Source: Paraphoma chrysanthemicola (Eukaryota > Ascomycota > Dothideomycetes > Pleosporales > Phaeosphaeriaceae). Taken from it: a stretch of 64,000 nucleotides of DNA. The position numbers were made by a program, and so were the translations under genes. Below the pieces are notes generated by a model that worked only from the letters and a program-made list of their open reading frames with translations, ran no database searches and was not told the origin of the DNA. The stretch is from the NCBI GenBank assembly GCA_020744225.1, contig JAGMWG010000023.1, positions 434,001-498,000 on the forward strand. Direction: 5' to 3'. Of this stretch, positions 43,043 to 55,100 are shown one piece after another; positions within the stretch are counted from its first letter, which is position 1; each line of letters starts with the position of its first letter.

Positions 43043-44639
43043 TTATCTGCGAAACGTTAGCCTGAGCATTGAACTTTTGGGATGATGACCTACCTCGCCG
43101 CCCTGCTTCTGAACCTCATAGAAGAACGCATCACCCTTGGGTTTGCTAAGCGACACGAGCTTCGAGCCATCAAATAGTCGAATCTGCTTGTCACAGCCGG
43201 ATCGTCGATGTATATCATGTCTATTGGCACCCAATGATGTTGGTCGTCACTGACGTAGAGCAATGGTTTGTTGGTAACAGGTAATGACCGCAGCTTTCTC
43301 ACCGTCTGGGAGAATGCCTGTCGTCATTGCTCATTAGCCCCAGTTGAATATGAAGTTCAAATTATGACTTACGATTATTGACGAATGTTTGCACAGACTC
43401 CAATCTGTCGAACCCTTCCGGAATGAATTCCTTGACTTCACTGTGAGGTCGAACTTCTGTGATGCGGAATTGACAGCTTCCTGGCTCTGCACCATTGAGG
43501 AGGAACGCATCCCCCTTCTTGCCCTGAATCATAAGTTCCCTCTTTAGTGGAGTGTAGGCACATCGGACTTGGAGATCGACTAGGAGACGCCGAATGAAGG
43601 ACAACTGGCCCGCCGATGACTCGTTGATAATATCGCGTCCAAGGATATCGAACAAGATCGTAAGCACCCGTCCCTCAGTCGGGACCACAATGGCCAGGTC
43701 GTAGTTCAGATGAAGGGCTTTCCGTATTCGTTCGATCCTTGGCGTGTTACGAAGCGTCAATTCCCAGTTCCTGTTCTTCTTGGTGGCGGATACATCGATG
43801 TCAGCAGGCCCGGGGCTTTCCGGTGTGTTGAAGAAGTCAATATCGATGCCAGACTTAGTTTTGTACGGTATTTCCGTAGCATGCTTGCGCGCCAAAATGT
43901 CCAGACACCTCCAGTACAGTTCCGAGAGGTAGTTCGGGGAAATGGTTCGTGCATCTTCGAGTGAACATAATATCTCATCGTCGTAATCTGTACCATCTCG
44001 CAAAGGAACCTTTCTATGCATCTTTTTTCAACACCCAGTTAGTCCTAGGAAGTAAATCCTTGATTCGGTCTGCCTCTTCCGTGTCACCGGGAAGGCAAAC
44101 GATAATGAGACTGGAACCACGTTCTGCTCGAGTGTCGAATGCCATATACTTGCGAACCGCATCATACTCTGAATCACCAAAAAACTCGTGGAGGGCTTTT
44201 TCGCGAAATTTGCGGCTCCAAATCTTCTCATCCCCACTCGGCTGTTATATGATTGGATTTCCACCTCAATGATGCACAGCTTGGGAAGAGTCTTGAGATA
44301 ACAAGTCAATCGCGCGATAGATGTCTTTGAGTTCAGTCGATCCAGGGTTGAGTTATTGATGGTTGATGGAGTTGTTTGGGGTCTTGGCCGCTGTGCGGGC
44401 TTGCTGACTGGCTTTTGAGTGGTCGCCGGTGCGGGCGTGACCAATTCGTCTGCGACGTTACCCTCTGAAGCGACCGTTATCTTTGCCGAATTTGTCTGTG
44501 GTCTTTGGAAAATAATCTTGGTGCCAGAACTGGTGTCCAATGACCCGGCCTGGCTCGAAGTGGAAGAAGAATAGCAATTATAGCCGCCCCGTGACTTTCT
44601 TGGAGGAATTCCGCGAGCCTTTCTGGTAATTTTGACCAT
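43043..44639 (-). pseudogene. Unknown gene with broken or unresolved reading frame
   Basis: At least four minus-strand blocks lie in series but in different frames. An ATG at 44639 opens a basic, Pro/Thr-rich N-terminus (MVKITRKARGIPPRKSRGG). Next comes a block with IYRAIDLLSQDSSQA and WSRKFREKALHEFFGDSEYD to LLPRTNWVLKKDA. Then a 219-codon frame (44021-43362) carries LGRDIINESSAGQLSFIRRL, IQGKKGDAFLLNGAEPGS and SVQTFVNN. Finally, a block has KQIRLFDGSKLVSLSKPKGD and AFFYEVQKQ. A GTAAGT donor after SVQTFVNN suggests some true introns, but other frame changes lack splice sites. It is probably one gene of about 450 residues, decayed or multi-intron. No family is recognised. Confidence 0.5.
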
Positions 44640-46397
44640 TTCCAGTCGTATCTCTTCCGAAGTGAAGAAGAATGGAAAACTTGGGAACAGAAGAGAGAAG
44701 CTCGCCTACAATCAAGGTGTGCTGTGGTGTCGCTTCCCAAGACCAGGGTTTGCGCCTTACTCATACGCACTCCATATCGTCCTCCTGCTTGCTGTGACCT
44801 TCCATGCGACTTCATCATCGGAAGGAATTTTCCAGCTTGTGTCTCTCACGCAATACCTCAGTTTTGAGCAAACACCACGCGGTCCAAGCAAGTGATGGCA
44901 AGCACGGAAATTGACCTCATCACATGGCCAGAACACACATTGCTTGCCTCTCCCACGCGCCTGCCTCAAGCAAGCCTCTGCCAGAATCAACTACAGACTC
45001 TTCATTTCACGAAGAAACCACGTTAAAATAGTATCAATTGCTTCATGACATGTGCTATCAAATTTTGCTGCGATACGGGACTACCCGCATTGTAATCATC
45101 ATGAACACGCCCGCAACCAAACATATAGCTAGAAATTTCAGTTATTAATCGTCTCAGAGGGGATCATGATTGCATTCGGGCCATCGGTTGGATGCTGTAC
45201 CGAAGACACTACGCTTCACCAAGCCTTAGAAGTTGTCGGCATCGTAATCATTAGGCAGGAGCCGCAGTTGAGCATGTAGCTAAAGTCTCCAGGCGCTCAT
45301 TAAACTGGAGACCTCGAGAGATGTCGGACCGTCGGATGGGAAGCGGCGCAGCCTTGGTTGGTAGCTACTATATTCAAGAAATATAGCTGACTATATGTGC
45401 GTGATATGTTGCTGAGTGTGTTCGTGTTGGCTTTGATGTCCATCTGCGGGAAGATCGTTGTATGGAGTTCTCTCGCATGAGAATTTCAGCTCGGCTGATT
45501 CTCATAGCGTCAAGTATCTTGGTTACCTGATCCGAGCCCTGTCGAGGGGGCTAGCTTGTCAATTGTTCGATCACCATAATAAATGTTGCGCCTGCATACT
45601 CTTCTTCATGAGATTGTTTATCGTTGATGATAGGTGTGCTGGTGGGATACCAGATCCAGAGATATTCCACTTGCGGCAAGCCATCAAACGGTGCTAAACA
45701 CCTCCCTTAATCTCACAAACATTCTTCCCTGAAAGTACAAGCAAGGCTACTTGAGTGAGTATTGCATGCATGTAATGTAGGGGGGCAGTGATCATAGAAT
45801 AGACAGACGCAATGTGATCGCTGATCATCAGTGAGAGAAAAGCCCGGCTACGACAGCATGTGCCCTTTCCACGAAGGCAAGTACAGAGATTGCTTAGCTA
45901 CGCGCACCACAGAGCTGTGCATTACCATTCGGACCAGTCTGACTAATTGCTCGAGTTGCATCGAAGGTAGGAGAGTCTTCTAGTAGTTACTGAGACATGG
46001 TATGACTGGGAGAGATAGACCCGTATTGGGTGGACGTGCGGGCTGTAGAGAGTTTGGGATAATGATGCTAATAGACGAAACGTAGTATGCTGAAAATGTG
46101 TTGTGTTGTCGTTAGACAAGCAAGTGATGCAAAAATTGATGAACAAATGAAGAGGGAGAGCCCAAACAAGAAGTTTAATGCTGAAGTAACGATTCACAAT
46201 AATCTACCGACATCAGTACCAAAACTATCCTGAACTCGATGGAGACTTACTACAATTATATCTAGCACCAGTCTTAATATTATACATCCCCCCATCCTTC
46301 AAAACAACCACTCTCCTCTCATACACACAACACACATCCCACATACGACATACCACCTCCGCATATTCCACACACATCTTCTTCCCAACCATCCCAT
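44640..46397. other. Gene-poor interval
   Basis: About 1.75 kb with only short ORFs. The right end (46225-46397) is the 3' side of the SRP receptor gene. No RNA gene or repeat was recognised. Confidence 0.4.
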
Positions 46398-47394
46398 TCA
46401 CAAATGTCCCGCAATCCACTCCCACCACCCGTCCACACTCCCCACCTCCTTCCCATTCACAACATTCGCCCCAATAACATCAACCTGCGTGCCCACCTCC
46501 ACCATCTGACTAAACTCAAACGCCCCCTCGCCTCCCTCGCCCAACCACTCCTTCTCCTCATCCACCTCGTCCTCGCCGCCGCTCAGCGCAGCACCCGCAT
46601 CACGCAGGGCTTTGGCGCGACTAATCCTAACCTGCGTGATTCCCTTTTCAAGCTGGAGTTTGACAAGATTGGCCGGCAGGGCAGTGAAGAGGTCCATTTT
46701 ATTCGCCGCGATCAGGACAGGGATTTCCTTGGGGCCCTTGGATGTTTTGGCATTTGTGTACCGCTTTTGTAAAGCCAGTAGTACATCGTGCAAGTACGAC
46801 GCTGCTTCGTTGAGACCGGATTCTTCGGCCAAAACGGCGGCGTCGACGACGAAAATTATGGCTCGAATGGTCTTGGGGTCCGCGAGCGCGGCGGTCGCGT
46901 AGTGGCGTAGCTTGCCGTGGCCGGGGGTGTCGAGAAGGAGGAAGCGGCGTGAGCGCTCAAAGGCTGGGTCGCCGGGGGAGCGGTAGTGTGAGGATGCAGG
47001 GACGTGTGGGGAGGGGAGGAGGGCTTCGATGGTGAGGGGGTTGGTGGAGGTGTGTGTTTGGGCGACGGAAGAGCGTTCGGTCTGGGGTGGTGTTAGCTGG
47101 TGCTTTATCTATGTATCTAATCCACCCCTCCAATGCATCTATGATTGAATTCATGTGATGCCTGGTCCGGGGAGAGATGTGAAGACATACCAGAGTCGTG
47201 AAAGCCGTCTTTCCGCCTCCGCTCGGCCCGACCAGCAGGAACGTGGGCAGTGCGGCTGTCGCAGCGGCTTTCCTGTACAGCCATGTATGCACCAGAATCG
47301 GCAGCACCAGCGCGACGACAATGGTGAGTAGAATCGTGGATGGTTTGGGCGACAGCGCCGCCGTCAGCCAGCTATCCTCGTCGTGCCACGCCAT
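46398..47394 (-). CDS. Signal recognition particle receptor subunit beta
   Basis: Two exons, 47394-47191 and 47081-46398, joined in phase 0 (GTATGT donor, CCAG acceptor); 295 residues from the ATG at 47394. An N-terminal membrane helix (STILLTIVVALVLPILVHTW) anchors it in the ER. The small-GTPase domain has a P-loop (GPSGGGKTAFTTL), a G3 motif in LLLDTPGHGKLRHY and a G4 motif ANKMDLF. A fungal-typical acidic insert (GGEDEVDEEKEW) and a Trp-rich end (WWEWIAGHL) close it. It anchors the SRP receptor alpha subunit for co-translational targeting. Orthology to SRP102/SRPRB is well supported by domain order. Confidence 0.93.
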
Positions 47395-49309
47395 ATCTCT
47401 TCTTCTCTTAGTCCTTTGCGCAAAAGCAAGCACAAGGCCTTGTCAATGGCGTCGAAAAAACACTTGTCGGATGCGACGTGTCGGATGCGCAGCCCAGGAT
47501 ACGCGTCGCGGGCGGTTGCTGTCTTAGCGATGACGTGACTTTTGTCGCAGCGGCACTTTTGCTTTCCGCACGCATGGCCCACGCGCGCCGGCTGCCCAGT
47601 GCCCTGAGTCAAGCCGCCAAAAGTCGCCATCGATCCACGCCACGCCCTACCCGCGGGGAAGACGGGAGCCAGGCCTCGCGCTAGTCAGCCGTTTGAGCTT
47701 CCTCAGACCTCACATGTTCGCTTCGGCAAAAATACTTCCTAGCGACCGTCGAGACGTTGGACACGCACCGTGTCCTTGTCCGCACGATATGATGTGCATT
47801 AGTTGTTTGAAGAAGCGATGGCATATTGCCTGCAGGGGCTGGGTTTGCGGCAAAGCTCGACGTCGTAGAGTCAGGATAAAGTCGCCATGACTCGCGGAGC
47901 ATCGCAGAGGATCAAGCCGATGCGTATTCATATGATGCGAGCATCTAGCGTCGGATCTCGACTTCTTGGGGCTGGATTCACGGCACTGTACCCATCCCCA
48001 GTCTTGGGGCAAATATAACTATGACTCGCGAACTATCAGAGGGAGATGCAGCATGTTAACAGCAGTCAGGCGCGACCTCTTCGTGGCCTACGCCGAGTGA
48101 CATGCCGTCGATATTAGTTGCTCGTGCCTCGCCCCCTGCCGCTCACGTTGTAGCCAAGAATTCGTAAACCATCACATCTCCAAGTCAACGCACTACGGTA
48201 AAAGAGAAGGGCCGCCTGCATTCATTCAACTATCACTAGCTTTTTAAGTAGGAAGGAAGCTATATTATCATACAAATTCGACCTGATACGAAGGGCCGCC
48301 ATCATTAGCCATCCATCCTTGCATCAAATCGTTTCCCATGCCACGCCCTCGCACTCCAATTCCCGCATCCTCCTTTTACCCCTCCTCGCTTCGCGGCTAA
48401 CGCAAGACACACAAAGGAAATCCAAGGCCATGACCCATTACTCATACAACCATGATGCTGCTACTTGACGCGCCCCGGAGGCCGACGCGCGCAAAGCAGC
48501 ATGAAAGAGGAAGGGTATGACCGTCGCTATCCGATTTTATATCCCACATGCACCATGCGTAATGCACTCGGCGCCAATGACGCAGCGGTAGGTATTCAGT
48601 AAGAGTTTTGTGCCCAGTGACCGACCGTGCTCCCAACACCGTCATCGCATTGAGCGAAGAACAAAAGGGATCATCATGAGGGAGGAAAAAGCAAGACTTG
48701 ACAACGCCATGGAAAGAAAAAGCCATACAATAGGAAAGGGGATGAATGTCGTTCATGCGGGTCATTCCAGGTCATGCCGCTGTGGTGCAGGATTAGATAT
48801 GCTGTGTGATGACAAAACAAAGGGAAAAAAGAGACCTCAACAAAGAGCGGGCCGCTGCATCTTGCATCGCAGAAGCACTAGGTTGTGTCTTGTGATGCAT
48901 GGCGACGTGCGGTTCCACAGGACTGGGCTGTTGAGAAGATGCATCCCAAATGCAGTAGTGCGCTAAGCGTTTCACTGCGGATGGAGTTGCTTAACGGACG
49001 TCTTGTATAGGCGCTCGATACACCATGCGCGCAACCCTGGTGGACGTGCGTTGTTATGCTAGCGCAAGCGCGTCCGTGCGCGGTTCGTGTGTTGGACATG
49101 CGGGGTCCGCTCGCGTCGAGGGGTCCAAAGAACAGAAAGTATGACAAAGCCGCCGCGGATCCTGATATGCGTGGGTAAATTGTTCGTGAAGGGTGTGCTG
49201 ATGAAGGCGTTAAATGCGTGTGGGGATAAGGCTTCGTCCACTGGGGTGCTGAGGCTGTCGGAGTCCGAATGGACCGGTGAGCGCGCGCTGGTCTTTCTTC
49301 GTCGCGGGT
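47395..49309. other. Intergenic region
   Basis: About 1.9 kb between two minus-strand genes; the right part is the 3' side of the NDT80-like gene. ORFs of up to about 118 codons have no family features. No feature is supported. Confidence 0.4.
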
Positions 49310-52156
49310 TCAGTACCCTGTGTTTGCATGGGCAGCGTGTACGTCGGGATAGTATCCACGGCTACTCTCTATGCCCTGGTACCGTCCACATCCACCGACC
49401 GACCAGCCACCCGCGGCAAGAGCTGCAGGTCCAGGAAATTCCTCCTTGACGACTCTCTGATTGGGTAAAGGTAAAGTGGCTTCAGCCTTTGAAGGCATCC
49501 CTTCGTATAGACCGCTCGGGTAGTATTGATAGTCGTGAGGCGCGTCCATCATCTTGGTGTCGTCGTCGTCCATCATATGTTGGTCTCCGACTAGACCCTC
49601 AACGGGTCCTCCACTCATAGAGCTTGCGGAGCTGACTGAATGGCTGCCAACAGGACTAGGGTCGAGCGAGTACGTGTTACCGCCACGATATGTGGTACCT
49701 CCCATGGCACCCGCACCACTGCTGGAGAAGCCATTGCCGTAGGTCGAGTATGCAGCCCCTGCGCGCGAGCTCAGTCCATTTTGTCCGGAGCCACCAAAGC
49801 CTGAGCTTCCCGGGCCCCTTGCTGTAGGATTCAAGGGCCCTTCATTCTGGTAATGGCTTGGGGATCTCCCACGAACAACGACCGGATTTGATGAGCGGGC
49901 GGCGACCTTGACCCAGCGAGGCTCTTGGTCCCGAGGGTTTTGCACATTTGCCCAAAGCTCCACGATAAGATGGTAGTATTGCTGTTGAGCGCGACGTTTG
50001 CCGTTGTTTGCCGTTGCTGACTTGAATTGTATCCTTTCAAAGTTGTGCTGGTAATTGCTGTTGGCATGACTCGCCGGCGAGAACTGTGACGATGAATCGC
50101 CATCAGCCTGCAGAGGTAACTGTGGCCCAGGTGCAGTCGATGTTTGGTGAAAGTTGTTCAAGCCATAGCCACCATGGTCGTGGCTTTTCCCTGGCGGGGT
50201 CGGGGCTAGAAGCTCCTTCTTCATCTTGAGCTGTGGGCCCTTGTCACGCTTGGGTGTGTGCTGAATGAGCTCAATCGTTTTCCCACCAGTTCCATCAACT
50301 GCTGCTGCGAGTGAGACAGCCATGGACTGTATCTGGTCTTGCCCTTTTCCATTGCCCTGGTCAAGATACAATCTTGCGTTAGGAGTCCAGGGTGTGAGTG
50401 CGAACGATACATTCACGGCAAAATAATTTCTCCGGTAGCACGTCCATGTGCTGTCACCGGAGAGAAAGAAGCCCTTTTCAATTTTAGCATCAATGTTGGG
50501 GACAATGGTCTGACCATCGCTGATGATTGTGCCCCAAGTCTCTTGTGCATTGAATGGCGGTGATTCGTTCGACGAGCTGTGAGTTGAATACGTGGTGGGG
50601 GTATAACTGCCGTAGTTATTCAGAGGCATTGTGGTGGGCAACACACTCCGGGGCACGTCAGGCTGTGAGTGGTATCGAGTGAGATCGTAAGTGCGAGGAG
50701 ACAAGGTGTGCGGATGTCTATGTAGGCCAGGCGTCACCGTGGTATAGTTATCTCTAGCCGCGACACTCATGGCTGGTGACACGGAGTTGCCTAGACCTGG
50801 TGATCTGGTCGGAGGTAACATAGCTGACGATGAAGGATCAGTTCTGTAGCTGTACTGTCAGCTGTCATGCATATACCTCAGGTTCTACACGCACGAATGC
50901 GCCATTCTGGGAACTTACACGCCGGAACCTCGTCGAAGGGTCGTCATGTTGTACCCACAGCCAAAAGGGTAGTTGTTGGCGGGAGTGTAGTGATTGGTGT
51001 AGGAAGCTACGCTTGTCGAGGGATACGATGCATATGAGTAGGCTGAGGCGCTTGAGCTTGGTGAGGTGTTGATGGAGCTCGAGTCTGAGAGAGCAGTGCT
51101 CTGGAAGCTACAGATACCAGTCAGTCAAGTCGACTAAACAACACAAGTCGGTCAAAGTGATGCCAACGACAACGATGTGTAACCAGATTGTAGGGTGGCA
51201 CGGTATATGTTGTCAAGCAGACCAGGGCCGGTACGGCATTGCCGCTAGGCTTGTCGTGTGATCAATGTGACAGACCGGACTGTTGGGACGACCAGATGCG
51301 CCATGCATCCGGGACGTGTGCGACAACAGGAGTGGTGAAGGACATTGACGACGTGTTTGTTTCGGGGTAGGGGAGGCCAGAGCTTGGGCAGCACCTGGCG
51401 AAGAGGCGTCGCCAGATGCACGCCGGGGGCGGCAGGGCCAGGCAGCACTACGGAGCCTACCATGCCAGGCCGGGATGACAGTGACCAATGAGAGGGGCAA
51501 CTTACGCTGAGTCGGGACGGCCGTAACGGCTTGCACTCGAGCTCTGGAAGATACCGGTCGCTGGAGGAGCTGGGTTCCCGTCGCGCCTTAGCTGATCGGG
51601 TGCAAATGAGCTATGATGTGCATGAGTGCCGAATTGATCGATGCATTCCTGATCCGAAGAAGAGAAGGGGTTTTCCGATGACAATGGCACCGTAGGGTGA
51701 AGTACTGCTTATCCTGCACGTCAGCCAATCAATCTGCGCCAGACACTGTCTTGTTGAACAAGACGTGTTACAGAAACGGACAGCATGCACCGGTGGGCGA
51801 TAGAGAGAAGAGGGTGAGGCGCGCGTGGGATGTTGTGGTACAAGTGGCTCCGCGATCGGGTGGCTCTGCAGAGACGGCGTGCAAGAGCGCACTACAGCAG
51901 TTTGGAGAAGGATAGCGGACCCACAATGGTGTAGCAGTAAACACGGCGAAAAAAAAACGAGCGGGTGCGCTGGCCGCGTTGTGATGCAATATAAGAGCAA
52001 ATGCGGGAGGAATGTTGTTTTTCTGGAAGAATGCGTAGGAGGGCGCCAGTTTATGGCTAGAGTGTGCAGCGCTTGGAAGAGCGAACGATGGAGGGTTTGT
52101 GCTCTCGCAAGACATGGGTTCGCAGATGCATTTAAGGCTGACTTACCTGAATTCAT
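49310..52156 (-). CDS. NDT80/PhoG-family transcription factor (VIB-1/XprG-like)
   Basis: Four exons: 52156-52147 (10 nt, ATG AAT TCA G), 51704-51506, 51107-50919 and 50849-49310; total 1938 nt, 645 residues, all junction phases agreeing. The NDT80 p53-like DNA-binding domain spans about residues 237-467: ETWGTIISDGQTIVPNIDAK, KGFFLSGDSTWTCYRRNYF, and QQYYHLIVELWANV followed by WVKVAARSSNPVVVRGRSP. The rest is Ser/Tyr/Gly-rich disorder, with MMDDDDTKMMDAP near the C-terminus. Relatives VIB-1 (Neurospora) and XprG (Aspergillus) control heterokaryon-incompatibility gene expression and extracellular proteases during carbon starvation. Intron 1 is long (about 440 nt) and the first coding exon is tiny, so annotation tools may miss the true start. 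Confidence 0.9.
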
Positions 52157-55100
52157 TATTGCAGCTGTCGCAGCAACGCCGGTCTGGTATTGCCCGTCGC
52201 GGCCTGCAGACACTACGTCCCGTTCGAGAAAGCGAATCTCACGCTCGGCCCAGATGCTCTGCGCTGCAGAACCGACGCTCTGGGTAGGAACGTGACGGCG
52301 CCGGCAGTGGCGAGCGTCTTTGCTGCTGACAGAGTTTCGCTGCCGCTGTCAACGCTGATCCAGGGTGGGGAGCGAGTCAGCGCCTCCTATGGCCCGTTGC
52401 GATAGTGGGCGGTAGTATGCCTCGGGATGCCGGGTCAAGCGGGCAAGGGTGGCAGAAACGGGATGGTGAAGACCGTCGAGGCTCGTCTAATGCCGTCGCT
52501 GGCTCGCTTCAGGGCAATCTGGGGCGGTTTAGCCGGCACAGGGGCGCGATCCTCGATTAGCTGCCGCTGCGAGTTGCTGGTGGCTGCAATCCGTCAATGC
52601 TGATGCTCCACGGCCTGAAAGTGTGCGGCTATGGCAAGCAGGCACTGTAATGCGTACTTTATCCAGCAGATTGGTTTTGCGATGCACGCTCGCTTTTCAC
52701 CACACCGATGAACAGTTCTTGGATCTGTCGCAGGGCAATGTCAACGAATATCTCGAAACGGCATTGAGGAGGGTAGACTGACAGTTTTGAAGCTTGGAAA
52801 GGAACGGCAATGCAGCGCGCGGTTGATGTCACCTGTTGCGGCTGCGCGACACCTTAAACCCTGAGGTTAACGGCTCCGTCAAGGCGGACTACCAGGCCGA
52901 TAGGTGCACTTTGCTTCTTCCCGCAGTCTCCACAGATCTCGAATCTCAAGCACAGACAGGTACGCACCCAGTCCGGCAACTTGGTTCCTGCAATCTCTGG
53001 CTGCGACGTAGGCGGTGTGGGTGTTGTTGCTGTCGTCGCTACGCTGCGACCTGTCAGTCCTTTGGGTTCAACAGGGCTCATGTCGCAATGTGAGTGGAGC
53101 TTACAGGGTTTGTATGCAGTCTTCCAAAAGCAACGCTGTGGCGTTGAGTGATTCTCGATCGTGGCTGCTCCGACGAGGATGCAGACTTGTAGCGGACACT
53201 CAATGATCTGCGAAGCCGGGCTCACGGATCGATAGCCAGGTACCCTCTGTTGCCTTGCGCTCGGTCTCCTATTGTGTGAATAGTGGAGCGAGCTCTGGTC
53301 AATGGCACAGACAATAACGAGCAGGATTTTCAGGCAGTTATGGACAGCGGCCAACCCTGACTTGAGTTTCGTGTTATTCAAAAGAGTGAAGGCTTGAAGC
53401 ATATATGCACGGTGCCTCTGTCCAATTTGACTTCTTGCTGTTGAGAAGTTGCACAAGGTTGCCGGGGTCCGATAGACCCGTGACCTTTGTTTTCGAGGCT
53501 GTCTGGTAGGGTACCAGATTTCAGTCCTGAGACAATGAAAAGGATGAGGGATATGTGGTTGGGAGAGAATAGTGATGGATGACGCCAAAAGAGATGATGC
53601 GTTCCAAGGGTATGAGAGTAGCGGTCAAATGAGAGTAGCATACAGTGGGAGGGCAGTAGAAGTACAGTTGGCAGGCCATAGCGCTATTGCTCAATACAGG
53701 GTAGTCGGGCTGGGGATCTCATCGGGTTGTTTGGCTGAAAGGAGAAGTGCCTACCAAGCAAGTATAGCCTCAGAGGGTGGTTAGGATGCTGGATCAAGAT
53801 TTCAGCCCCAAAGCAAATGATCCGTATCGCGCTGCTCAGACCAAGGCCGTTCTCTAGCACCACGGTAGCATTGGCAAGCTGCAGCAACGAACCTTTCCCA
53901 AAGCAGCGTCTCTATATCTCCGAGAAGGCAGGGAGGGATACTTTGCCCCAGTGCCCAGGCTCGCATCTTTCTCGAATGGTTGCTGGTCCACACAGCGCTT
54001 CGCATTCCTTGCACCGGAAGTGTGGGCTCAATTGCCCGCGGGGTTTCTGACCCACCGCCTCGAGAGCATGGATTGGCTGGACAGGCAGAGGCATCACAGT
54101 CCCGTGCAGCAGCGATGCAGGAACATTGACCACGACACCGCTCTCAGATGGGGGGCCGACTCGACACGGCAGGACGTGAACCAGACTGGCGGGCCCATGA
54201 TGTTTCATCTCGATCAGCCGCCCAAGAATAACCCATGAAGCGAACAGATGATCAGAGTTTGCTCGCTCGCCTCGGCCTGCATGGATTGGACGGCCAGGGC
54301 CCGCGGCGTCCAGTCAGCAACGCGTTGCAGGCGGGCGAGGAGCAGGCTGGTGGGAGAGCGCCACGGGCCGGCAGCCGCTGGGAAACGACAGGTCATCCCG
54401 CGGGTGGACAGTGAGAGAATGGGGAACTAGAGGACAAGGAGAAATTAGGCTCGAAGGCCGTTACCTGTCACAGAGCGACGGCGGGCGCGCTGCCTGGCCG
54501 CGACGGCGGGCGTTGAATGTCTGAGTCTATGGGGGGGAAAGCCGCCACGCACACACACACACACACAGCACGGCGCCACGGCGAGCTCGCGGAGGACGCA
54601 GTGCTTGGAGCGATCCGTCGTCAGTGTGGGCAATGGTTGCATCGGCTGGGGTGTTTTGGCTAGAGCAGTCGCTGCGCCATGATCCGGGCTGCCCTCACCG
54701 CAGGCACACGGCGACCCGACAGAGCGGTTCACTGCGCAATGCTCCGAATGAAGCGTGAGCCACTCACTGCCCGCACAGGGCTCCAGCAGCTGCAGGGCGT
54801 CGAATGCGCTCAGCAGCTCCTGCCAGCGCGCGAACGAGGCGGGCAAAAAGGTCCGGCCGACGGGGTGCAGAGTGCGCACTCCTGGACTGGACTGGGCGCG
54901 GCGGGTGCGGTGCGGGTGAAGGTGAAGGGACAGGCAGAACGGTGAGTGGTGAGTGGTGGGTGCTGAACGGTGGGAACGGCAGGAAGAAGTGGGCATCATG
55001 GGGCGCGCTGGCCCGCCCGGCGGCTCCCTTGCGCACTTGCTCGCGATGAGCGGCGATACAGGATCGATGTGGGAAGGAGGGAGGGGCGTGCAGGGGATTG

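Noticed and set aside
52854..53588. 244-codon minus-strand ORF
   Set aside because: No domain, no membrane or signal pattern, and composition like random translation.
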